From Paenibacillus chondroitinus NBRC 15376 (lineage in GTDB: Bacteria; Bacillota; Bacilli; Paenibacillales; NBRC-103111): DNA of 64,000 nt. Position numbers and translations under genes: made by a program. The notes beneath the pieces were generated by a model that was given only the letters and a program-made list of their open reading frames with translations, ran no database searches and was not told the origin of the DNA. Where the stretch lies: positions 1-64,000 of the forward strand of contig NZ_BILW01000013.1 of assembly GCF_004000765.1 (NCBI RefSeq), given 5' to 3'. The first letter of the stretch is position 1. Each line of letters starts with the position of its first letter. Below are positions 8,227 to 16,092 of the stretch, one piece after another.

Positions 8227-9066
8227 TTATCCTTTGACCGAACCGGAAATACCTTCAATGAAATATTTTTGAAATGCAATAAATACGAGGATGACCGGCA
8301 CCAGCGAAATGGATGCGCCCGCCGCCATACCGGACCAATCTATCGTGTGCTCGCCCGCAAATGAAAACATACCGACCGCAAGCGTACGCAGCTCGGGTTT
8401 ATTCAGTGTAAACACCAACGGAACGAAAAACGAATTCCAGGTCCAAATGAACTGCATAATGACCGTGGTCGCGATAATCGGCTTTGATAGTGGCAGCATG
8501 ATCTGCCAAAAGATCCGAAAAAAACCACCCCCGTCCATCTCCCCGGACTCCTCCAATTCCTTGGGTAAGCCATGGAAATAAGCCATAAACAACAGGATGA
8601 ACAACACATGGGCACCGGAGGATTCCGCCAAAATGACACCGGGCATCGTATTGAGGAGTCCCAACTGTTTCACGATCAAATACACCGGAATAATGGTATA
8701 TCCCTTCGGTATAAACATTGTAGCACTGAAGATAAATATGAGCAGTTTTCTTCCCGGGAAGTTGACGCGACCGAGCGCATAGCCAGTCAACACGCACAGT
8801 AAGGTGACAATAACAACTGTCGATACCGTCACGATCACCGAGTTTATGAAATAATCGGAGAAGTGGCCAACCTTCCATGCGCGTACATAGTTCATCCACT
8901 GCATCGATTCGGGAAAGAGCTTTAAGCCCGAGGTGATATATTCCTGATTCGTTTTCAAAGAAGAGAAGATCATCCAAATAAAAGGATAAATCCAAATGAA
9001 GCCGAAGACCGTCAGCAGGATATGAAGCAATCCATTCGCCAGATGACCTTTTTTTCTTATCATCAT
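8227..9066 (-). CDS. Carbohydrate ABC transporter permease (MalG type)
   Basis: A 279-residue inner-membrane permease with six predicted helices. The EAA loop reads LEESGEMDGGGFFRIFWQIMLPLSKP, the contact site for the ATPase. Its ATG overlaps the stop codon of the preceding permease gene (ATGA), so the two are coupled. It forms an importer with the permease at 9063-10004 and the binding protein at 10100-11581. No ATPase gene is present, so a shared MsmX-type ATPase elsewhere in the genome is likely. Confidence 0.9.
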   Translation of the reverse strand: MMIRKKGHLANGLLHILLTVFGFIWIYPFIWMIFSSLKTNQEYITSGLKLFPESMQWMNYVRAWKVGHFSDYFINSVIVTVSTVVIVTLLCVLTGYALGRVNFPGRKLLIFIFSATMFIPKGYTIIPVYLIVKQLGLLNTMPGVILAESSGAHVLFILLFMAYFHGLPKELEESGEMDGGGFFRIFWQIMLPLSKPIIATTVIMQFIWTWNSFFVPLVFTLNKPELRTLAVGMFSFAGEHTIDWSGMAAGASISLVPVILVFIAFQKYFIEGISGSVKG

Positions 9067-10004
9067 CCCCTGCCTCCTGCCTGCTGCAGCGACTTCACTA
9101 GAAGACCAAGAAGTGCAGTCAAAATAAATATGGCAACGCCAAATACGATACCGGCCGCCGACGCATACCCGATCTGCGGGAAGCCGCTTGTGCTGAAGGC
9201 GAAATTATAAATGTACAGATCCACCGTCTCTGTCGCGTAGAAGGGTCCTCCGCCCGTCAAGGTTTTGACTAAATCGAATACATGCATACTGTTGACTACC
9301 GTTAGCAAAAGAATTACAGCGCCTACCGGGGCAAGCAGCGGAAGCGTAATGTACCGCAGCGTTTGTACGCCATTCGCTCCGTCTGTTTTCGCCGCTTCGT
9401 AAACATCCTTCGGCAAAGATTGAAGCCCGGCCAGCCAATAAACGAGCACCATGCCGAAAAATTTCCACGAGCCGATCAGAATCAGCACGACCATTGCCGT
9501 ATCGGCCTGACCCAGCCACGGAATCGGTTTGGAAAGGACCCCCAGCCCCATCAGTGCCTCGTTGACTAACGCATTTTCGTTGCCGAAAATGAATTTCATG
9601 ACGATCCCCACAGTTGAGGTGGTTGTCACAACCGGTAAAAAGTATACCGTTCGGTAAAATACCTTGCCTTTAAACAGCGCCTGGTTCAAAACGAGAGCAA
9701 GCATGAGTGTAGTTGGCAATAAGATTAAGGTCTTAGCCGTCATGTAGATAAGACTGTTGCGAAATGCGTTCCAGAACGCTTGTTCATGAACTAACTTGAT
9801 GAAATTATCTCTACCGATAAAATTTTCAAGAGGACCGAATCCGCTCCACTCGTAAAAAGAGTACACGTAGCTCATCACGATAGGGTACACGGTGAACGCG
9901 AGGAAAAATAAAACCTGCGGTCCGATCAAGGCGTAAGCCCATAAGTAGCGGATTCGCATCCGGCGGGAAACCGGCAATCGAATCATGGATGCAGTTCTAC
10001 TCAC
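9063..10004 (-). CDS. Carbohydrate ABC transporter permease (MalF/UgpA type)
   Basis: About 313 residues with six membrane segments and the EAA motif DVYEAAKTDGANGVQTLRYITLPLL. A GTG start is chosen because AAGGAGG lies 7 nt before it; an ATG ten codons upstream precedes that site. It is the partner of the MalG-type permease that follows and is preceded by the solute-binding protein gene 95 bp upstream. Confidence 0.88.
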   Translation of the reverse strand: MSRTASMIRLPVSRRMRIRYLWAYALIGPQVLFFLAFTVYPIVMSYVYSFYEWSGFGPLENFIGRDNFIKLVHEQAFWNAFRNSLIYMTAKTLILLPTTLMLALVLNQALFKGKVFYRTVYFLPVVTTTSTVGIVMKFIFGNENALVNEALMGLGVLSKPIPWLGQADTAMVVLILIGSWKFFGMVLVYWLAGLQSLPKDVYEAAKTDGANGVQTLRYITLPLLAPVGAVILLLTVVNSMHVFDLVKTLTGGGPFYATETVDLYIYNFAFSTSGFPQIGYASAAGIVFGVAIFILTALLGLLVKSLQQAGGRG

Positions 10005-10099
10005 GGAAGTTCCTCCTTCTGGGCTGTAGCTCACAGCAGTAATCAGGCAGCCTTGGGCGTAAGCCAGCCCTCCACTGCCCTGCTGCCAGTCGCATGCGC

Positions 10100-11581
10100 T
10101 TATTTTTTCAACTCGTTATATTTGTCTGTCGAATAAGGTTGCAGCGGGGTCCAGTTGGGGAACTGGTAATCCGACGGCTGTACCGGGGTTCCGGACTTAT
10201 TCACTTTGTCGATGGATTCCTGCAACGCTTTGTTATAACCTGACGTCAATTGCGAAAGCTGGGCTTTCACATCCTTGACTTGGCCGGCTAAATATCCTTC
10301 CAGAATTTTACCGACCGTTTCCTTCGGTTTCTTCCCATTCAGCTCCGTATTCACTTGTACAGCTGCACGGTTGCGTGTGAACGGGTGCGGTGAAAGGACA
10401 AACGTTTGGTCTTGAATTTTCTGGGCTTCAACGAATGGAGGATTATCAATCTTCACCGTCTTGTTCTGATCGACAATCGGTGACCCCTCGACGCCAAGCT
10501 CCAGCTGTTTCGTGTAGTACCGATCCATATAAAACTGCAGGAACAGCTTGACTTCCTCATAGTGCTTCGTATTTTTGCTGACATGCAGCGTCGCTTTCGT
10601 TTCCCCCTGGAACGCATAATATTGAGGTTTTCCGTCCTTCGTCGGCAATGGGGCGACGCCAAAATCGTTAAATTTGTTATTTTGCTGCAGCTCTGAGGAC
10701 AAGAACGTGCCGTCGATGACGAAAGCCGCCTTGCCCCCGGCAAACAAACTGGATGCTTCCCTGTAATCGATAACCAGACTGTTTGGATGAAGCAGCTTAT
10801 CGTCCTGAAGCTTCTTAATAAACTCGATGCTCTCTACATATCCCGGAGAATCAAATTCATATTGGCCTGTTTTCAAATTAAAACCGTCATTTGGGACGAC
10901 CTCCGGCTTAATTGCCGTCGCCATTTGGCCTAAATAACCACTGGCCAGCCAGTCAGTTTTAATTCCCAAAATTAAGGGGTATACGTCACTGCCGCTTTGT
11001 TTGATTTTGTTTCCGACCGCCACCAAATCGTCCCAGCTCTTCGGCACGTCTTTCTCGGATAAGCCTGCGTTTTTCAGCACATTTTTATTGTAATAAAGTA
11101 CGTGAGCGTAACGGCGCGGCGTGAAATGAGGCAAGGCATAAACTTTTCCATTCAACGTGGTAAAACCCTCTGTCCAGGTTCCCTCGTAGAACTTATCCTT
11201 ATAACCTTGTACAGCATCGTCAATATCACGAATGAGACCAAGACGATTCAGTTGATCAACAGGAACCGCATTGCTGTTGGCAAAAATATCCGGCAGGTCG
11301 TTGCTAGCGACTGCGGCCTGCAGTTGGGTCCCGTATTGAGAGGAAGCGATTGCGGGCAGCTCTACCTTAATATTCGGATATTTATCCGAGAATTCTTTGA
11401 TTGCCTGCTCCAGTGCTTGCTGTGACTCCGGCCAACGATGCCAAAACTTGATCGTAACCTGCTCTTTACTTTGACGCTCTACCTTCTGCTCGGTTCCACT
11501 TGTGCCATTATTCGAGCAGCCGCTGATGGCCATCCCTGCAGCCAGCAGGAATACAAAGCTAGTTAACCCTCTTTTTTTCAT
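10100..11581 (-). CDS. Sugar-binding lipoprotein (extracellular solute-binding protein family 1)
   Basis: A 493-residue binding protein. The N-terminus MKKRGLTSFVFLLAAGMAISGC is a lipoprotein signal with lipobox ISGC. ITIKFWHRWPESQ-type and GKVYALPH motifs are typical of family 1 sugar-binding proteins. The ATG at 11581 follows AGGGG; a TTG seven codons upstream lies before the site. It heads the sulfatase operon and captures the substrate outside the membrane. The ligand is probably a sulfated mono- or oligosaccharide, judging only from the neighbouring sulfatase. Confidence 0.88.
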   Translation of the reverse strand: MKKRGLTSFVFLLAAGMAISGCSNNGTSGTEQKVERQSKEQVTIKFWHRWPESQQALEQAIKEFSDKYPNIKVELPAIASSQYGTQLQAAVASNDLPDIFANSNAVPVDQLNRLGLIRDIDDAVQGYKDKFYEGTWTEGFTTLNGKVYALPHFTPRRYAHVLYYNKNVLKNAGLSEKDVPKSWDDLVAVGNKIKQSGSDVYPLILGIKTDWLASGYLGQMATAIKPEVVPNDGFNLKTGQYEFDSPGYVESIEFIKKLQDDKLLHPNSLVIDYREASSLFAGGKAAFVIDGTFLSSELQQNNKFNDFGVAPLPTKDGKPQYYAFQGETKATLHVSKNTKHYEEVKLFLQFYMDRYYTKQLELGVEGSPIVDQNKTVKIDNPPFVEAQKIQDQTFVLSPHPFTRNRAAVQVNTELNGKKPKETVGKILEGYLAGQVKDVKAQLSQLTSGYNKALQESIDKVNKSGTPVQPSDYQFPNWTPLQPYSTDKYNELKK

Positions 11582-11639
11582 AGACCCTAACCCCTCCGAC
11601 AAAATTATTCACATCGCCGGTCTTCCGGTAGACATCCAC

Positions 11640-11668
11640 TTAAAACACATTGGTATACTTGGTTTTAA
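11640..11668 (-). promoter_or_regulatory. Inverted repeat in the sulfatase operon promoter region
   Basis: TTAAAAC (11640-11646) and GTTTTAA (11662-11668) form a 7-bp inverted repeat with a 15-bp AT-rich spacer holding GGTATAC. It lies 60-90 bp before the binding-protein start. It may be a binding site for the AraC-type response regulator encoded next door. No convincing -35 is seen. Confidence 0.35.
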
Positions 11669-11710
11669 TGTAATTTCATCATACGGCATTTGAAGACTGC
11701 TAACAGCGAG

Positions 11711-11738
11711 AAAAATTTAGCCTATAGGCGAATTTTTT
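11711..11738. terminator. Bidirectional terminator hairpin after the response regulator gene
   Basis: An imperfect hairpin with the core GCC-TATA-GGC is flanked by A-rich and T-rich arms on either side. It lies 6 bp beyond the response regulator stop codon. Confidence 0.6.
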
Positions 11739-11744
11739 AACCGT

Positions 11745-13115
11745 TTATTTTTCTCCAAAGCTTGATCCATGCTGTTTCCGGTAGTCCCCCGGCGTCATTC
11801 CCCACTCATTTTTAAATAATGATGTAAAATATCGATGATCCTGGTAGCCTAAGCTTTCGGCAATCTTGGCAATTGGCTGGTCTCCGGAAATCAGAATCCG
11901 CTTCGCCTTCTCCATTCTCTTCCGTGTCAGGTACCTGACAAAGCTTAACCCGGTTTGCTGCTTAAACATGCGGCTTAGGGTTACCGGATGTACACCGACC
12001 TCCGCCGCCAGCGATTCCAAGGTAATGTCCATGTCAGCGCGCAGCTCCAGAAGACTCAATGCCTTTTCGAACCAATCAGCGGAGCCTCTAGGAACAGTTA
12101 CAGGATGCAGCTGGTCAAAGCGCTTCATTACCCACTCTTGCAACCAAGTCCTTAGCTCCTGCCAAGTTGGATACCGCTCCACTTCCCGAAGCCATACCTC
12201 CTTAGGCCCATACTCCAAAATGTTAAAGGTTTGCCCTTCGGTGAAGTCCGAATCGAGCAGAGAAATCAGCTTCGCGCATTCCTCACGAACCACATTGGCC
12301 TGCAGACTCTGCAGCTCCTGGATCCAAAGGGACAGATCTTCATTCAATTTCTCCCGATCCGCTGCCTTCACTGCTCGAACAACATCCAGCCTAAGTCCGA
12401 CTGCTGAATCCGCATTCGATCGGAATCGCCCACGATGGAAGACATCTATATCAAAAAAGCGTTTCGTTTCCCAGGTTTTCCACTCCGCCGGCCACAGTCG
12501 GGTAAGTTCGCCCGAATCCCGAAAGCTCCCTCCACTGTAAGAGGGCTCAGCCGTCACAATCAGGACTTTCTGCCCTTGGCATTCAAATCCGCAAATGGCT
12601 TTAGCATGCGTTTCAGCATGAACCACTTCATCTTCGAATAGAATCAACTTCCGAACACGATCGTCGAACCAGTAAGTAATGTTCCTATAGAATAAACCTT
12701 CGATCATTGTTGTCCCCAGCGCGCCGTTCAGTTCCATTCCCAGCTGTTCCGTCAATCGATCATAGGTCAATTGTACGACCTGCTTGATTTCATCGACATC
12801 AGCGGGTTTAAGCAAATAGTCGGATGCACCGAAATGTACTGCTTTCTTCGCATACTCAAAGTGGTTGTAGCCCGTCAGCATGATAACTTTTGTCTTAGGC
12901 AGCGCGTTCATCACATTCGCCAACATCTCGAGACCATCCAATTCAGGCATTCGAATGTCCAGAAAAACGAGCTCGGGACGTATGAGCTTGATTTGCTCCA
13001 GTGCTTCGTACCCATAACCTACATCAAAGACATTGGCATAGGGGTGGGATTCCGTTAATTTCATTACGATGCTTTGCCGAACTTCTTTCTCATCATCCGC
13101 TACACAAATTTTCAT
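11745..13115 (-). CDS. AraC-type response regulator (YesN family)
   Basis: About 456 residues. The receiver domain occupies residues 1-120, with the acidic pair ADDE, the phosphorylated Asp in LVFLDIRMPELDG, and the Lys of YLLKPAD. A central region of about 220 residues is of unknown fold. The last 100 residues are a double helix-turn-helix of the AraC family (LESLAAEVGVHPVTLSRMF and IAKIAESLGYQDHRYFTSLF). The ATG at 13115 follows GAGGTGG. It is divergent from the histidine kinase at 13205 and precedes the sulfatase operon on the same strand, so it is the probable activator of that operon. Confidence 0.9.
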   Translation of the reverse strand: MKICVADDEKEVRQSIVMKLTESHPYANVFDVGYGYEALEQIKLIRPELVFLDIRMPELDGLEMLANVMNALPKTKVIMLTGYNHFEYAKKAVHFGASDYLLKPADVDEIKQVVQLTYDRLTEQLGMELNGALGTTMIEGLFYRNITYWFDDRVRKLILFEDEVVHAETHAKAICGFECQGQKVLIVTAEPSYSGGSFRDSGELTRLWPAEWKTWETKRFFDIDVFHRGRFRSNADSAVGLRLDVVRAVKAADREKLNEDLSLWIQELQSLQANVVREECAKLISLLDSDFTEGQTFNILEYGPKEVWLREVERYPTWQELRTWLQEWVMKRFDQLHPVTVPRGSADWFEKALSLLELRADMDITLESLAAEVGVHPVTLSRMFKQQTGLSFVRYLTRKRMEKAKRILISGDQPIAKIAESLGYQDHRYFTSLFKNEWGMTPGDYRKQHGSSFGEK

Positions 13116-13204
13116 ATGAAGCCACCTCAACAGCTATTTTTATTGTAAACTAACAGAGAATCCGCCACCAAAACTATAAATAACCTCCGGAAGGAGAATG
13201 CTTT

Positions 13205-14866
13205 GTGCGCAGCTCACTCCGAGCCCTGCCACTTTCACTAAAATACAAAATTTTAGTGATTGTGCTTATTATTACGATTATACCTATCCTACTCGCCAGT
13301 TTAAGCTGGCATTATCAAATGGTTCGCTCCAGCCTGCTTCATTCTTCAGCCGTCTCATCGGAGTTCGCCCGCTATGCGGCCAGAGAGGTCTCGCAATCGG
13401 TTCAAGAAATTAACCAATCCCTGGACCCGCTTGTGATTGATTCGAGTTTTCAGAAGTATATGACTATCCCTAAAGACGATATCGTCAGTCAAGCCGGCAG
13501 TATCCTTACTTTTCGCCCGAAGATAGACCCCTTGCTCCAATCCCATCCGGAAATTGAGGGCATCATTTATATAGATAAGGAAGGCAAAATATTATATAAT
13601 TCCAATCAGAAAAGTATGAATTATAATTATGACTTTGCTTCGGATCCGCTTTTTAAGAAGGCAGCTTCCATGTACAAGCCCGTACTAAGCCAACTCCATC
13701 AAACACTTTATACACTTGGAAGCCCCCAAGAAAGCATTTCACTTATTAGACCGATTACATACCTGATCAGTGGAGAAATTAATGCGTGGCTTATCGTTGA
13801 CATCAAAGCTGAACATTTTCGAAGCCTTATGAATGGAGCTTACGAATCTGGCGACGGTCAGATCTTATTATATCACCCTGCTAGTGGAAACGTCATATCC
13901 AAACAACCTCTTTCCGGAGAACTTCATAACGCTCTCGAACTCGCCCTTCATAAAGGCGGAGTACCGAACGAAGAGCTCTTATTTGAATCAGAGGGTGAAC
14001 ACTTTGAAGTTATTGCCCAAGAATTTGTTCCCGCAGGCTGGCAAATGGTCTTATTAACCCCCTTCGACGCGATAACGCAGGGCGTTAAAGAATCCAGGCT
14101 GTGGAGCTTACTCATTGCCTTTCTTAGCATTATCGCCGCGTGTTTTATCGCGTTTCCGTTGATTTCCGGGTTGCGGCGAGTCGAGCACCAACTGTATGCA
14201 TCCAAGGTGAAAGAAAAAGAAAAAGAGCTGCTTCTGCTTCAGGCACAAACCAATCCGCACTTTCTATTTAATACCCTTGAAACGATTGAATCTTTGGCAA
14301 TGAAACGGAATGGTGAAGCGGTCCGCAGCGTGGTACAGAGCGTATCGCGAATGATGAGATATAACGCAAAAAGTGATCACGGCTGGTCTACCCTGCGCGA
14401 AGAAATGACGTTTGTTACCCACTTTCTAAAAATTCACCGGTACCGAAACGGCGAAGAAGTCGCTTGCGATTGGGAAGTAAGCCCGGATCTATTGGACTTG
14501 TCGGTTATGAAGCTCATCATCCAACCGTTTATCGAGAATGCTCTTAAATATGGTTGGACGCCTGTCATGAAGGCAGATGATTTTAAGTTAACCGTTCGTA
14601 TTCATCGACAAGAGACCTGGCTTTTCTTCCGCATCGCAAACACAGGCAACCCCATCATGGATACGGATTTAGAGAAAATCAACAAGATGACTCGCGGAGA
14701 AATGGACGACGACGATCCTTATTTTCATCAGCATACCGGAATATCCAATGTGTATCAACGGCTCGTACTCTCCTACGGCGACTCGGTTCTGATGAATTAC
14801 TCCAAGCTGCCTGAACTGGGCACCATCGTTGAATTTCAGATTCCTTTCGGCACTCTAACTAGTTAG
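13205..14866 (+). CDS. Sensor histidine kinase (YesM family)
   Basis: A 553-residue membrane kinase. The first membrane segment is at about residues 20-40, and an extracellular Cache-like sensor of about 250 residues follows. A second segment is near residue 300. The His_kinase motif LLLLQAQTNPHFLFNTLE carries the phosphorylated His, and a HATPase region follows (IIQPFIENALKYG; GISNVYQRL). No clear HAMP domain separates the second membrane helix from the kinase, unlike the kinase at 61232-63055. The GTG start is preceded by AGGAG at 8 nt. It is the cognate partner of the divergent response regulator. Confidence 0.9.
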   Translation: MRSSLRALPLSLKYKILVIVLIITIIPILLASLSWHYQMVRSSLLHSSAVSSEFARYAAREVSQSVQEINQSLDPLVIDSSFQKYMTIPKDDIVSQAGSILTFRPKIDPLLQSHPEIEGIIYIDKEGKILYNSNQKSMNYNYDFASDPLFKKAASMYKPVLSQLHQTLYTLGSPQESISLIRPITYLISGEINAWLIVDIKAEHFRSLMNGAYESGDGQILLYHPASGNVISKQPLSGELHNALELALHKGGVPNEELLFESEGEHFEVIAQEFVPAGWQMVLLTPFDAITQGVKESRLWSLLIAFLSIIAACFIAFPLISGLRRVEHQLYASKVKEKEKELLLLQAQTNPHFLFNTLETIESLAMKRNGEAVRSVVQSVSRMMRYNAKSDHGWSTLREEMTFVTHFLKIHRYRNGEEVACDWEVSPDLLDLSVMKLIIQPFIENALKYGWTPVMKADDFKLTVRIHRQETWLFFRIANTGNPIMDTDLEKINKMTRGEMDDDDPYFHQHTGISNVYQRLVLSYGDSVLMNYSKLPELGTIVEFQIPFGTLTS

Positions 14867-14994
14867 ATTCTATTGGTGGGATCACGCTACTTAACTAGTT
14901 CCCACTATTGGAGAAAATGGTTCATTCGTTAAGAAATAGCGGAACGTAGCTCCCCCCTTGCGCTAAGACAAACTGTTGCGGCATTGTTTTTCAC

Positions 14995-15039
14995 AAAAAG
15001 GCTGCCCCTACGGTCATTACAGACCTTCAAGACAGCCTT
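14995..15039 (-). terminator. Terminator of the LrgAB-containing operon
   Basis: On the minus strand AAGGCTG and CAGCCTT pair around a 28-nt loop and are followed by TTTTT. It lies just past the LrgB stop codon. Confidence 0.65.
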
Positions 15040-15044
15040 GTTCC

Positions 15045-15731
15045 CTACAAAATCCAATATAACGGAATAACAAGCAACGATATAAAAATCCCGGTTGCCG
15101 CCATGGCGAAACCACTGACACCGGCCTGCAGCTCCGATTCCTTGACCAGCCTGGCGGTTCCGATCCCATGCGAAGCCGTTCCTATGGCGGTTCCGATCGC
15201 GATATCGGACCTGACGCCACACAGCCTTAACAACTCGGGGCCAATCATGCTCCCTAGCAGGCCTGTCAACGTTGTCACGATAACGCCTAGCTCGGGGATG
15301 CCGCCCAAATGGCGGACGATCTCAACTGAGATCGGTGTCGTCACCGACTTAGGGATCATCGTTACCCAGATGTTTTTCGCTGCTCCCAAGCTCCACGTTA
15401 TACCACCAGCACAGACTAACGCGCTAATGGAACCGGTTGTAAGGCCAGCCAGAATAGCCGGCAGATTACGGCCAATCGACCTCGTCTGCTTGTAAAGCGG
15501 CACGCCCAAACCTACCGTAGCCGGACCCAGCAGTAACGCAATATAATCCCCGCCAACCCGATATGATTCATAAGGAATGCCGCAAATAAGCAATATCGCA
15601 ATAATACCCGCCGATGTAATGAAAAGGGGATGCACCTTGCTCCACTTTTTGTGCAGTCCCTGTGCGATCGCATATACGATAACCGTTAATGAAACGCCAA
15701 ACATCGGCTGTTGAAAAAAGGCATTATCCAC
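15045..15731 (-). CDS. LrgB/CidB-family membrane protein
   Basis: A 228-residue protein with about six membrane helices. It contains the conserved LGPATVGLGVPLYKQ and IGTASHGIGTARL segments of the LrgB family. LrgAB/CidAB proteins were first described as holin/antiholin-like; members such as PftAB of B. subtilis move pyruvate. The GTG start overlaps the LrgA gene by 8 bp. It is the last gene of the sugar operon that begins at 21016, which favours a small-carboxylate transport role over a lysis role. Confidence 0.88.
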   Translation of the reverse strand: MDNAFFQQPMFGVSLTVIVYAIAQGLHKKWSKVHPLFITSAGIIAILLICGIPYESYRVGGDYIALLLGPATVGLGVPLYKQTRSIGRNLPAILAGLTTGSISALVCAGGITWSLGAAKNIWVTMIPKSVTTPISVEIVRHLGGIPELGVIVTTLTGLLGSMIGPELLRLCGVRSDIAIGTAIGTASHGIGTARLVKESELQAGVSGFAMAATGIFISLLVIPLYWIL

Positions 15732-16077
15732 CCGACGAAACCTCCCTTTTCTTCAGCATAGCCGATGTCACCCAGCCGCTGACGAGCAGGCCGACGAGCG
15801 TACTGACCACGAGACTGAGCGCAATCTGGAGCAGCATGCTTTGGAGCAGCGGCCATATGGCCAAGATCCCCACAATATAGGGAACAAAAAAGGCAAGCAT
15901 ATGGCGCAGCAGAAACTGCGTGCTGGTTTCCACCCATTCCAACCGGACGATGCCGCTAAACAGAGCCAGCGTAAACAGGAGCAACCCGATAACATTACCG
16001 GGAAGCGGAATGTAGGCGAAATGCTGGAGCGCAATTCCCAGCATGTTGAATCCCAGCAAAATGGCAAAACCACGCAT
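15724..16077 (-). CDS. LrgA/CidA-family membrane protein
   Basis: A 117-residue protein with four membrane helices, including IPLPGNVIGLLLF (the family's PGNxxG/PG-type motif) and FFVPYIVGIL. It is the partner of LrgB directly downstream. The start follows AAGGAG at 8 nt and lies 15 bp after the GH67-like gene, so it belongs to that sugar operon. Confidence 0.87.
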   Translation of the reverse strand: MRGFAILLGFNMLGIALQHFAYIPLPGNVIGLLLFTLALFSGIVRLEWVETSTQFLLRHMLAFFVPYIVGILAIWPLLQSMLLQIALSLVVSTLVGLLVSGWVTSAMLKKREVSSGG

Positions 16078-16092
16078 TGAAATAACTCCTTC

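Noticed and set aside
15045..16077. Prophage holin/antiholin genes
   Set aside because: The two proteins match LrgB and LrgA, no phage genes are near, and they are tightly linked to the sugar operon.
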